A stretch of 20,891 nt of DNA. Origin: Reclinomonas americana ATCC 50394 (taxonomy: Eukaryota > Jakobida > Jakobea > Jakobida). This document shows positions 12,401 to 18,700 of this stretch, piece by piece (the first letter of the stretch is position 1; each line of letters begins with the position of its first letter). Both the position numbers and the translations under genes were made by a program. The notes below the pieces were generated by a model that worked only from the letters and a program-made list of their open reading frames with translations, had not been told where the DNA came from and ran no database searches. Where the stretch lies: the NCBI GenBank assembly GCA_048213135.1, contig AFZH01020180.1, forward strand, positions 1-20,891, given 5' to 3'.

Positions 12401-12741
12401 GCCCAGGGCAAGGCGGCTTGCGGCACGAGCGCCCGGATCAGGAGCTGCGGGTCGCCTTGGCCATCGACGCTGAAGGTGGCCGTGACGTTGAGCGGGGTCT
12501 GGACGGCCTGGCTGGTCCAGGCGAAGAGGCTCGAGGTTCCCTGATAGACGATGGCGTTGGCGGTCGGCGCCGCTGGGAACGTGGTGATCTGGGCGAGCGT
12601 CAGGGTCTGGTTGGCCAGCGCGGCCGACAGCAAGGCGTGGACGTCGGTCCAGCCTGTCACGCTGGCGGCCGGGATCGTCAGCGTCTTGGCCGCGACGTTC
12701 TGGAAGGGTTGCAGGGCGGCGAAGAGTTGCTGGATGTTCAT
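463..12741 (-). CDS. Giant 4092-residue multidomain protein: beta-rich N-terminal region (DUF6603-like) plus many degenerate LysM-like modules
   Basis: One uninterrupted 4092-codon frame encodes a protein of over 400 kDa. The ATG at 12741-12739 follows a GAGGG (12752-12748) that overlaps the previous gene's TGA, with 6-base spacing. No signal peptide or membrane helix is visible. Approximate architecture: residues 1-1190 are alternating beta-strand modules; within them about 980-1015 (for example RIDLGFPHNQDFSLSF, FPFVGEGGFYF) resembles large proteins I recall as DUF6603. Residues 1195-1260 are an Arg-rich linker. Residues 1630-1885 hold LysM-like units. A beta-rich region (about 2375-2520, with VTLSFAAHDVFGNQ and LAGIGDWPGSSW) follows. 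Further LysM-like units occupy about 2665-3100 and 3390-3570, and the C-terminus is again beta-rich. The LysM-like units share HxGDTL- or NQTL-type openings and LPGLL-, GxxL-type ends. Few cysteines are present. It is the last gene of the minus-strand run. Function is unknown; a structural, binding or scaffold role is inferred from the architecture only. The frame is certain, the domain names much less so. Confidence 0.95.
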   Translation of the reverse strand: MNIQQLFAALQPFQNVAAKTLTIPAASVTGWTDVHALLSAALANQTLTLAQITTFPAAPTANAIVYQGTSSLFAWTSQAVQTPLNVTATFSVDGQGDPQLLIRALVPQAALPWALGASLEGLEDTELADVSFEQGLFLLTSQSTTVSDYPDTVAPFINFQGVLAASGPFAIVQPLLPTPASRTVAGPITLSDGPMPVIDLKPAGAAQVTLAGVDLEFGVKLSSVYEILPYSDPDQPLKTTLKAAFSSAQVIATLAFPPGPPLILSLSVLPAGPFQTLAVSQAARPMSSWAELDALAGGVDLGVLIPVQFPPATRLMLRGLSLSLYFAETGALPHVDAIVFDVAMEVGDWAILPNDILTVQDIGVAMTVAFEEGQPYPSASFYTHFTIVEEVPMVAALGVPQWVLASQLQPGVTVSVEALMAAVMQKLTGKTYRPPIAMEISRLEMSVGVLDRTFGFGTDILTDWSVSFGQANGGALITLSFDGVSFDIEYDGQLLQGTLTAYASVNEGRFFFTAASPGDGAGWGFAGGLVGGSSLSVTDLLLGFMYPKGDIPGGAYGVPSLVIDRLNATLSTDADNTPIAYTFDGGMSAAWTFSVFDTSLPFQMSAGLSLRGDRQTGALLVPRLGPIAETTRAGRVPLVPLSLVDDDTPWTISGAVEGTFSLYDLLISAGYRFSPANSALTFGIWYNNRSIQATLTQRPNIKTQVQETILTIRLGDLSFGEILEYLINLALPGESRRLSSPWDVLYQINFKNLSLEVNLTTNDIEISYALNLDLTFAQFTAIKLLYKNVNGEGRVYIELTGEFLGQPFGDDDGEPLSWDVLNDPAPDVPGKGPSLIDLRYVGMGQHVVLPTPVAQLKTVEDIIEALKASVRPVSGGGNPLSDPNAVGLRYDGNANWMFGLDATILDTVTLQAVFFDPIIYGGLIALAGPRAGPLAGLRFELLYRKITDDIGELSVDLRVPDMFRHLEFGAVSVTLGMIHLDIYTNGNFRIDLGFPHNQDFSLSFAVEVFPFVGEGGFYFAYLTGATSERVPLATNGEFSPVIEAGLGLAVGLGKDFQAGPLKAGLKVEVFGVFEGVYAPFTPYDRATGTDTYYWIQGAAGIVGQLYGSVDFVIIKAEVAIVARATASFVLEAHQPTQIDLKLEVTAKAKVKVLFITIHFSFNLTIEESFTIGSASTPAWIEGTSSLRLIPRQSLADALAGPDGARPRLRQQRSQRPSTRWTRLRHARHRLPGLTENPAYRSLHWARTADLRRSRPNLAGLDLEIDAWPALPVFGEGQAKPARLQFAPMFTIADPASLHPESQALARAVPRDAPEDDPVGNQMQIVLGLVAEGAGDPDVHGHTAARRFTLDHVHYLDEDGDPALATMVEAFFRWAAQAGGGKAGHEALSLLALEDLLKELTDPAFQQATFGYAHLSQFLSDSLHFEVAAYPTGDTPAGNTSGVFVPFIPAISATVTQGGVVTPRDFSTYNPVSPAYAANLSAYFQQLLTNATSQAGKPPGLDDESLSSRSAPDPVTTASLAELVFSEYFVLLTQAALQSAIAWLQAYGIDYTEAGGPSLTTLAGQFDPLRAPLGLARGQTPLDLALAAGHHPAKLVQPRDDEPVTVAVGVTPLSIAEDNPDAKLSANLSLDFEALAYQVRANQTLDGIAQALPYIDPAAPLTGAAIGAENAGREGLLRQGASLAIPSFTYKPCAGDTQNFLTAFFQTRNEGLAGAPNLDWYEQAISTLNPHVDWTSITPQSPALVIPRAYLDTTETTATYAVHPGDTLALIAAALARFQAMDNSVNPPVTAPTTIPAMTHVIASTDTFDSLTQAFPGLASSALIAANTAAAVLTPLAIVRLPTFTAKPPANQTLALLASAYDLSLADLVDVVEDQDDLFEAGTILTIRDVPSQTVDQFVTHLKTTAALNDVANQVSNFLAHGLRTPAPSDASFTSLTPQQVLDGDFTGDLYGMADQVGQQFAWPDTSIPVTVSLTHADVDWLSYVDTLVVDETTDPAAPGLQALNPRLRTGGAIRPGLILATDAVSQIDLTIDTASFARYLPSTTVTLNAQTPTAAVNFDETPVRHNFQVTQHWQAASRPTLPGASPSAAPGEPSLWPLPANLQRLVSDGGDLPFGLATLPLSAPPDTAETPVGSYAWAVQIPIALSRVADPNDPGDTATPQDGSVLGGAWLDGLYLVRGASGEDAQRLYDLWTHLAGGDSGALYLLYTPSGAGEAPQGYASDALDLTKTVLLKTNLSTVTRPPDLAGPEDAAPRVQPPSAATYSAPVGDALDFLCLLWQASVVVEGGFYLRYDAGGAGLPDFVFDEAGKGSLQVVCLLSSQTGVAGGPLLALNNIAVVGGNIDASAVQLFAEQTGADAPTTRVAVNPTGTVGFEIRRTDPAPVEGDPTPDQMAGMLYGLIGYQIGAEGGYAASNAAVPQGPSPEDGDDDGVGATVVYRQSLTVYPRATASGLVAQSNPWLPSQAGDPYAGVSPNSAVTLSFAAHDVFGNQAIVTDPIIGQPIDNLYTDRLAGIGDWPGSSWSYRPVGTAPNGRLEIDGTLQANTYLPAPQVSSAKALSSASAHAQKFRQAFYQIRRPQIRLQVDTTLSTTPLEPPLAPLIGYLSAAYVYTSQLAGLSIKTHVVAAPQTLAGMAGATSATAEDLLRDNLDRPVDALFSGEVTTPLFAQVKHNETLNAFAARVGLTADRLLSQWANAQVARIPAGVDLVIAAGEAPLTPDQTLAGYASALQCTAGDLARANKDVAGLIGEGLTLSVRGVILTSGQNASFTSLVGDFAKLGITTNVEEIGVANQNLPGLLALSQDHTSLTYDRRLAAATTTVAAVVASLFTDLDQFITLNGDLPGLLAQDNRLRIGQTLAPPPVDSLRRYLAQTSGVSLADFAVANAQTALKDKTVWLVPAQLDPTTLAATPYGVQAGKTFGQIAALFGVSALVLGEQDETLPGVFVPGQTVTVGSASVVTDDEDSIATLIGKFPAGAQPSLAALIAVIADQVGLMAPGAALICPAPSASAAGAGPALSLNALASAFLTAQDGVRLAKSNAALLGFLKTGAAFTLAGQDFTVGPDQTLANLLGAVNAVLAAPLAYDAMLTALLDQPIVSPTTKVLLPPPPAILSAPLPSTPAVSDVISRLETSLTLSRPEDEIDTAFVDVLSVRVATTPIAPLSDGVPATLTTFAAALADLYGGALAAGVSGRGGPGDQRQYVLRFDAPTQTPTTVNAIRKVQLEDGASFLGLPPLANSLVSRPADVRTYISGGAPPFTSTTDQLRFQSVDVGDWVIDFLATLELALSPPYASAGYGATAGSGGGSEDFDTLLAAKASLAGKIADQLTPIESGDAANDLAAARKAMSGLLSVNLSTGYATDAVIQVPTKVQTQFGAGELDSGGHRLAGKTSSALKPLSSATTLQGLADDYAISVDGVFDLLSATPNILQPGVVLNLDGKTWTIGEHDSLQTGRETLSATPEAFAAAFKDQEPLFRDGVQLTIDGYSAASGFGDSLASVADTLDVSLRFLALANQDLTGLLTGTVYVGATPVVITAETSSLSGLAQSQDLTVGALAALLANQAVLTQGSVLRVVRWTPEYSLTPGKISLDAADGALTLLLNVKNKARYRRLFLNLTYEVGALEYEIAPADYVAGYESSRWLSFVNPLPSTPAGLGGAVLDTHIGQLDVPIPLRAYPATPRLAYQSARPSYRSVEIPATDPVAEQISKAQAWTYSAAFEMTLAAQDTAQIGVGLNYRPTTNIDDFAVEADPFEALAEYATNAAAIKADLGLLIQPATASAPAAISAMAALADLADKIASNWGFVQAGPPDLEADAGDGLTPSIYYGFDLQTRTRPGPQGVPLLDALVLIRAQGTNSWGPEGQTPWLGYLDAEGVLRPLDRPTPPVGPIPTALSYGFKEDVPEDGRRTYVIWYEALNVVTYQNARAAVSVSRNQNLTPGKATNSRFVFQTAQLTFANLATPSLRLDRSLLFGGGPPSALPTALSTLFTDLLGPTPASTLTEQRMTGDYGFVLASAAQGGRLSANDLVSTTPMFFRPTAPYDPAMPANTSAAVDDWLTTHAPAPTNAAFLSFGVQIFSGLIPTLKQPLIEFTRLDFQMT

Positions 12742-12747
12742 CGCGCG

Positions 12748-12752
12748 CCCTC
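12748..12752 (-). promoter_or_regulatory. Shine-Dalgarno of the giant gene, overlapping the upstream stop codon
   Basis: On the minus strand the junction reads TGAGGGCGCGCGATG. The GAGGG (12752-12748) includes the last two bases of the EEP stop codon and lies 6 bases before the ATG. This supports the chosen start and suggests that translation of the giant protein is coupled to that of the EEP protein. Confidence 0.6.
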
Positions 12753-14220
12753 AGTAGGTGATGGTCGCGAGCAGCGGCATGTGATCGCTGACGAAGAGGT
12801 GGATGTATTCGGCCGCGCGTCGCGCGTCGGTGATATTTCCCGCATGGAACTGGCGGCGGGACTCTTCCCAGTTGACGAAGGTGCCGCCCCAGCTGCCGCA
12901 GATCATCGGTTTCCAGGTCTGCGAACCCGAATTTCTGTATTGCGGGCCGGTAACGGTCATTTTCCGATAGCGGGGTTGATCCCCGACCGAGGCCTCGGTG
13001 TCCCTCATCAGCTTGTCGGCGTGGGTGATGGCCAGCTGGTAGATCTGGTTGCCGGTGACCGCGGCCATCAGGTCGATGCGCTGGGCGGCCACGTTCCCGT
13101 TGCTGAACACCAGATCGATCTTGTGGCGCAGGTAGTCGCTGGCATTGGCGGTGTTGATCGGCACGTCGTGATTGGGGCCTCCGACGATCTGCACGGTGGT
13201 GCGGCGGGCCGCGTCGCCGGCATTGGAGGCGGGGGTGACGGCGCAGGCCGCGCCACCGTCGATGGTCGCCGCATAGGGGCGGACAAAATACTGGTAGCTG
13301 CCAGGCCAGTCGTTCTGCTCGACCGAGTGGTTGAAGTCGCCGCCGAACACCACCCGCGTGGCGACCTGGACGTCGTCGGGATCGGGGGTCACCCCGTCGA
13401 CCGTGTTGATGGCGTAGAGCTCGCGCGCCAAGCCGCTCATATACGCGCCCCAGGACGCAGGGACGGGTTTGCTGGGCGCATGATAGACCGAGACCGGACA
13501 GAGCCGGGCGTTGTCGTGGCCGAGTTTCAGGACCACATAGACGGGGCGCCTGACCCGAGCCCATCTTATCGTGCTGGGGTCTGTGGCGCCCGTCGGCGGG
13601 TAGTTGAGCCGGGGCCAAGCGTCGAGGTCGTCATAGTCCCCGTTCATGGGATCATACTGGTTTGGGTAACTGCGGGCCCGCGTGAACCCGCCGGCGGCGC
13701 CGAAGCTGTCCTGGTCGGCTCGGCGACCCACGCCGGCGATCTTGAGCGTCGCGGCCGGTCGACCCAGCCGCGAGATGTTGAGCGGCGATGTTGGCCGGGC
13801 CGAGATCGGACCAGAGTTGTAGGCGATGGGCTGGAGACCATCGACGAGCTTGAATCGGTCCTGGTTACGGCGCCATAGGACAGCGTAGCCCTCTGAACGC
13901 GCGCCGGTCTTCATGGTCAGGTCGCGGTAGTCTTGCGGCTCATCGACGATGCTGCTGGCGAGGGCCGAGCCGCACCAGCTATAGGCCCAGTCCTTGTTGG
14001 CGTGCAGGGCGTTGAGCTTGCGCTGCAGGTCGGCCAGCGCCGTCAGGGCGTCGCTCTGGGCCTCCTGGATCAGGAGGACGTCGATATTGTACTCGCGCAC
14101 CAAGCGGGCGATGAACTGATTGCGCATCGCATTGCCGTTGATGGTGTAGAGCCCGTCGTAGCGCGGTATGGGCTGGCCGAAGTTCTGGATGTTCCACAGG
14201 CAGACCCGAACGTCCGTCAT
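12751..14220 (-). CDS. DNase I-like endonuclease/exonuclease/phosphatase (EEP) superfamily protein, copy 2
   Basis: This is a 489-residue protein with all the signature motifs of the EEP fold, a Mg-dependent phosphodiester- or phosphomonoester-cleaving family. They are the N-terminal LWNIQNF (Asn10), IQE (Glu53), SVYHAP (His247), GGDFN (Asp295, Asn297), KIDLVF (Asp369) and the terminal SDH (Asp479, His480). Catalytic residues therefore look intact. It is longer than a minimal EEP domain (about 250-300 residues), the excess lying mainly between Glu53 and the HAP motif and between GDFN and the final SDH. No signal peptide or membrane segment is visible, so it acts in the cytoplasm or leaves with the other products. 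The ATG (14220-14218) overlaps the TGA of a 26-codon frame as ATGA, and a weak GGGAAG lies 6 bases upstream. It is roughly 70% identical by eye to the neighbouring copy at 14309-15778. The substrate (DNA, RNA, phospholipid or inositol phosphate) cannot be read from the sequence. Confidence 0.9.
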   Translation of the reverse strand: MTDVRVCLWNIQNFGQPIPRYDGLYTINGNAMRNQFIARLVREYNIDVLLIQEAQSDALTALADLQRKLNALHANKDWAYSWCGSALASSIVDEPQDYRDLTMKTGARSEGYAVLWRRNQDRFKLVDGLQPIAYNSGPISARPTSPLNISRLGRPAATLKIAGVGRRADQDSFGAAGGFTRARSYPNQYDPMNGDYDDLDAWPRLNYPPTGATDPSTIRWARVRRPVYVVLKLGHDNARLCPVSVYHAPSKPVPASWGAYMSGLARELYAINTVDGVTPDPDDVQVATRVVFGGDFNHSVEQNDWPGSYQYFVRPYAATIDGGAACAVTPASNAGDAARRTTVQIVGGPNHDVPINTANASDYLRHKIDLVFSNGNVAAQRIDLMAAVTGNQIYQLAITHADKLMRDTEASVGDQPRYRKMTVTGPQYRNSGSQTWKPMICGSWGGTFVNWEESRRQFHAGNITDARRAAEYIHLFVSDHMPLLATITY

Positions 14221-14297
14221 GGCTGGCTTCCCGCGGGTGCGGACGTCTTGGCCTCATGCGGACGGCGGGGCGTGATGACGATGAGCTGGTGAATCAT
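14217..14297 (-). CDS. 26-codon frame between the two EEP genes; probable relic of the giant gene's 5' end, possibly a coupling leader
   Basis: The 88-base gap between the EEP genes contains ATG (14297-14295) to TGA (14219-14217), encoding MIHQLIVITP and 16 further residues. The TGA overlaps the next gene's start as ATGA, a classic arrangement for translational coupling. It is preceded by TGAGGGCGGCCGCG, nearly the same as the TGAGGGCGCGCG preceding the giant gene. With one codon gapped, its first codons (ATG ATT CAC CAG CTC ATC) also track those of the giant gene (ATG, ATC CAG CAA CTC TTC). I read this as the decayed start of an ancestral copy of the giant gene left by a tandem duplication. 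Whether a peptide is made is unknown. Confidence 0.35.
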   Translation of the reverse strand: MIHQLIVITPRRPHEAKTSAPAGSQP

Positions 14298-14308
14298 CGC
14301 GGCCGCCC

Positions 14309-15778
14309 TCAGTAGGTGACGGTCGCGAGCAGCGGCATGTGGTCGCTGACGAAGAGATGGATGTACTCGGCCGCGCGTCGCGCGTCGGTGATCCGGCCGG
14401 CGTGGAACTGTCGACAGGACTCGTCCCAGTCGATGAAGGTGCCGCCCCAACTGCCGCAAATGATCGGCCTCCAGATGTGAGTGCCCGATTTTCGATACTG
14501 CGGCCCGGTCGTGGCCATCCGTCGGTAGGGATCTTGCGGGATCGACTCCTCCGTTCCCCGCATCAGCGCGTACGCGTGCTTGATCGCTAGCTGGTAGTGG
14601 TCGTTGCCGGTGACCTCGGCCATCAGGTCGATGCGCTGGCCAACCACATTGTCGCTGCCGAACACGAGATCGATCTTGTGGCGCAGGTAGTCGGCGGCGT
14701 TGGGGCTATCGATCGGCTCGTTGTGCATGACGCCTTCGACGATCTGCACGGTCGTGCGACGAGCCGGATTGCCCGCATTGGGCGCCGGGGCGACGGTGCA
14801 GGCCGCGCCTCCGTCGATGGTCGCCGCGTAGGCGCGAACAAAATATCCGTAGCTGCCAGGCCAGTCGTTCTGTTCGACCGAATGATTGAAGTCGCCGCCG
14901 AACACCACCTGAGTGGCGACTTGGGCGTCGTTTGGATTGGGCGTCAGCCCATCGACCTTGTCGATCGCATAGAGCTCGCGCGCCATGCCGCTCATGTACG
15001 CGCCCCAGGACGCGAGCAGAGGGGCGCTCGGCGCATGATAGACCGAGACAGGACAAAGCTTGGCGTTATCGTCGCCGAGTTTCAAGACAACATAGATCGG
15101 GCGCCTGACCTTGGCCCACTTTACCGAGTTGGGGTCAGCCGCGGACGTCGGAGGGTAGTTGAGTTTTGGCCAGTCATTGAGATTGTTGTAGTTCGAAGTC
15201 TGCGGGTTGTAGGCGTTCGGATAGGCCCTGGCCCGGGTGAAACCACCCGAGGCGCCGAAGCTATCCTGGTTGGCGCTACGATCGATGCCGTTGATCTTCA
15301 GCGTTGCGGTCGGTCGACCGAACAGCGAGATGTTGAGCGGCGAGGTTGGGTTCACCAACACGGGGCCAGTGTTGTAGGCGATGGGCCGGAGGCCATCGAC
15401 GAGCTTGAAGCGGTCCTGGTCGCGCCGCCAGAAGACGGCGTAACCTTCCGAACGCCCGCCGGTCTTCAAAATCACCTGCGCGGCCGTGGCCGGCTGTTCG
15501 ATCTGCCTGTTGGCGATGGCCGAACCACACCAGGCATAGGCCCAATCTTGGTTGTCCTGGTGGAGCGCATTGAGCTTGCGCTGTAGGTCCTGAAGCGAGG
15601 GGAGGGAGTTGGGCTGGACCTCCTGGATCATCAGGACATCGATGTTGTAGCGATAGACTAGGCGGGCGATGAACTGATTGCGCATCCCGTTGCCTAATCG
15701 GTAGCGCACGCCGTCGTAGCGTTCGGAGGGCTGGCCGAAGTTCTGAATGTTCCACAGGCAGACTCGGACGTCCGGCAT
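14309..15778 (-). CDS. DNase I-like endonuclease/exonuclease/phosphatase (EEP) superfamily protein, copy 1
   Basis: This 489-residue paralogue of the protein encoded at 12751-14220 has the same complete motif set: LWNIQNF (Asn10), IQE (Glu53), SVYHAP (His248), GGDFN (Asp296, Asn298), KIDLVF (Asp370) and the terminal SDH (Asp479, His480). The family hydrolyses phosphodiester or phosphate-ester bonds with a divalent metal. Start: the ATG at 15778-15776 is preceded by AAGGAG (15790-15785) at 6-base spacing, the best ribosome binding site in the window. The gap to the upstream gene's TAG is only 3 bases, so the two are cotranscribed. The paralogues are almost collinear, with compensating one-residue indels, and share long invariant blocks outside the active site (for example SVEQNDWPGSY, ICGSWGGTF, AAEYIHLFVSDHMP). 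That points to a conserved, specialised subfamily rather than a generic nuclease. No export signal is seen. The substrate is unknown. Confidence 0.9.
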   Translation of the reverse strand: MPDVRVCLWNIQNFGQPSERYDGVRYRLGNGMRNQFIARLVYRYNIDVLMIQEVQPNSLPSLQDLQRKLNALHQDNQDWAYAWCGSAIANRQIEQPATAAQVILKTGGRSEGYAVFWRRDQDRFKLVDGLRPIAYNTGPVLVNPTSPLNISLFGRPTATLKINGIDRSANQDSFGASGGFTRARAYPNAYNPQTSNYNNLNDWPKLNYPPTSAADPNSVKWAKVRRPIYVVLKLGDDNAKLCPVSVYHAPSAPLLASWGAYMSGMARELYAIDKVDGLTPNPNDAQVATQVVFGGDFNHSVEQNDWPGSYGYFVRAYAATIDGGAACTVAPAPNAGNPARRTTVQIVEGVMHNEPIDSPNAADYLRHKIDLVFGSDNVVGQRIDLMAEVTGNDHYQLAIKHAYALMRGTEESIPQDPYRRMATTGPQYRKSGTHIWRPIICGSWGGTFIDWDESCRQFHAGRITDARRAAEYIHLFVSDHMPLLATVTY

Positions 15779-15781
15779 CGC

Positions 15782-18700
15782 CTACTCCTTCTTGGCGTAG
15801 GCGGCGTACCAGCCCAGGGCGCCGCGATCGGTGATCAGGGACTGGCTGGCGACGTCGGGATTGCCGAACAGGGCGATGACGTTCTGGCCGGGCGGGAACT
15901 TCCAGCCCAGGAACCGCAGATAGAAGTTACGGAAGCGCAGGACATAGGCCGGGTCGGGCGGGGCGGCGGTCGCGCCTTGGGCCTGTAGGTCGATCGACTG
16001 GAAGCCCAGATCGATCACCCCCTGGATCGGCGACAGCGACCGGATGCTCTCCACGCCCGGCAGCTTCAGGCCGATATTGGCGTCGTGGCCGCGCGGCCCC
16101 GGCGACCAGGCGGTGACGATGCTGGCCGAGAGGGCCGGGGCGGCCGACAGCGCGCCCATCGCGCCCAGGTCCACCCCCAGCACCAGGCCGTACCATTCGC
16201 CATTGAAGCCGGGCTGGGACAGCGGCGTCTCCAGCGGCATGAAGCCGAGGTCCTTGGGGCGCTGGCTCTTGTCGCCGCGGATCAGGCCGGCCAGCTGCAG
16301 CGGGAAGCGCTGGAAGAAGCTGGTCGGTCGCGCTTGGCTGGCGGCCGGGTCGAAGGCGACGTCTGTGATGTTGAACGTGAACGCGCGCGCCTCCGGCGTC
16401 GCCACCGGGAAGTCCATGTCGACCGACAGACCTGAAAAGGCCAGGTAGCCGTCGGCGATCATCACGCCGTTGCGGTCCCGGGTCGGTCCGAACGAGAAGG
16501 CGTCGAAGCCCTTCAGGTCCGCGAAACGCAGCTTGCCGCGCAGTAAGAACCGGTTGCGGATGATGCTCTGGGTGGCGCTGTCGGTGGTGGTGGTGACGAA
16601 TTGCGCCTGCTCGAAGGTGGTGTTGAGCAGGACGGCCTGATAGGCGCTGCCGCCACGCCCCACCGCGTCGGCGCCATAGGTGTTGACCTGGCTGGTGGCG
16701 AAGACGTAGTGGCCCGAGCCGCCCTGGCGCTGATAGGCGCCGTCCAGCAAGATGTTGTTGTAGTGCTCGCTGTCATAGAGGGTGACCAGTTCGCCGAAGA
16801 GCTGGTTGACGAAGAGCTCTATGCGGGCGGCGAAGTTGGCGATGGCGCTGTTGGCGAATAGCACCCGCAGCAGCAGCACCTTGAAGTCGAACGCCCCGCT
16901 GCTGTGAGCGATGTCGACCGGGTCCTCGTAGTCGATCAGACCGAAGATCGCGCTATGGTCCTGCGACAGGCTGCGCTGGGCGGGGTCGACCGTCACCGGC
17001 GTCACCGAGACGCCGACGTGGTGCGCGCGAAACTGGCTGGGATCGACGCCCGCCGCCAGGCCGGCCAGCTCGGGCGGCACGGAGCTGAACGGCACGTTGG
17101 CGTTCAAGACGATGACCCCTGTCCAGCCCGGATCGCTGACCACCTGGGTGACGAAGTTGTAGAGATCGCTGGCCTGCCCCTGGGCGGCAACCTCGTCCCG
17201 CGCCGCGGTGATGATCTGGTTGATCAGGCTCTGGGTGGCGCTGATCGTGCCGTCCAGCTTGGCGACCTCGGGCCAGGCCCAGGCGTCGGTGTTCTGGACG
17301 AAGTCGGTGAGCGGGCCGCGGGCGTACTTGAAGATCATCACCGGCGGGTGGGCGGATTGGTCGGCCCACAGGGAGGGCGACAGGCGAAAGCGCCACCCCT
17401 CGACCTCGAGCTGAAAATAGACCGCGTACTTGATTACCACGTCGCGATACTGGGCGTTGGGGCCGGTCAGGACCGTATCGAGCATGGCGGTGAACGCCGC
17501 CAAAGAGGTCTGCGGCGCACGGGCGTTGGCTGCCAGCAGCGAGACCACCGAAGATGGTATAGCCTCCGCGCCGGTCAGCCGCGTCAGGTCGCCGAGCACC
17601 GCGTCGGTGATCCAGTAGTTGTAGTCGGCGCTGGTCATCAGCAGCGGGCCATTGGCCGCCACCAGGAAGAGCTGGTTGGCCTGCAGGGCGTTGCGAAGGT
17701 CAGGGCCTGGCGTGTTGAACGCCAGTTGCGGCAGCACGGTCTGGGCCTTGGCGGGGCTGAGGATCACCGACCGCCAGGTCGAGCCTTCGAAGGTGGCCAA
17801 TATGCCCTGCGGCGTTACGGCGGGCGCGGCGACCGCGTCTTCGAGCCCTTGCGGCGCTTGCAGGAACAGCTGCTGGCCGCCGACAGCGCCCAGGGCCGCA
17901 CGGCGCATGGGGCTCAGCACCTGGGCCTCGAAGGCGCGTAACAGGTCCAGGTTGTTGGCCGCGTCGCCACCAGCATAGGGTGTCAGCGGATAGGGCTGGC
18001 CCGGCGCAGTGACGTCGGCCGTGATCAGCTCCAGCAGCGGCAGGTAGGGCAGCAGCGCGTCGTCGCCCGGCGCGCGGACGTGGAAGAAGGCTGCGCCCGC
18101 CGGCTGGGCGAAATACCAGGCCTGGCCGCCGACGGGCGGACCGATGGCGGCGAAGGCGACGCTGGCCCGCGCGTCGAGGGGCGGCGGCGGATCTTCGAAG
18201 GTCGATGGCGCCGCCCCGACCGATTCGTTCCAATGGCTCTGCGCCAGCGGCTTGGGCGGGAAATTGGCCGCGAAGGCCGGTTGGGCGGGGGTGAACGACA
18301 CCGGCACGGCCTGGCCGGTCGAGAAGCCGAAATACTCGCTGCCCGACATGCCGGGCGACAAGCGAGCAGCGGGCGTGGCCTGTCCGCCTTGCGGCGCGGC
18401 CACGGTCAGGGTGAAGGGGCCGATCGGCGAAAGGTAGAAGGGGTCGTCCCCCGGCGCTTCAGTTAGGGTGGTCGGGCGGCGGTGGAAGGCCAGCCCCGCC
18501 GGCAGGCCGCCGCCCGCGCCGACGTTCGGGGTCAGGTCGACGTCATAGCCGAGCTGGGCGCTGAAATGGGTGTCGAGCACAGGCGCCACGGCGGCAAAGG
18601 CCAGATGCGTGCGGCTTGGCTCCAACGGCGCGCCCGGGTCGACCAGCAAGGTCATCGGCACGGCGCTGGGCGCTAGACCTCGCACCAGCGGCTGGCGCAG

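Larger units (their letters stand above)
12751..15778 (-). repeat. Diverged tandem duplication of the EEP gene
   Basis: Two direct copies, 12751-14220 and 14309-15778, encode equal-length proteins that align with only single-residue gaps and are roughly 70% identical by eye. Both are followed by TGAGGGCG and a GC-rich run before an ATG, showing that the repeat unit extends past the stop codon into the start of the next gene. Confidence 0.8.

Noticed and set aside
12374-13618. A 414-codon minus-strand frame bridging the EEP copy 2 gene and the giant gene
   Set aside because: It is the alternate frame of two well-supported genes, extremely Arg/Pro-rich, and would require ignoring intact EEP catalytic motifs.
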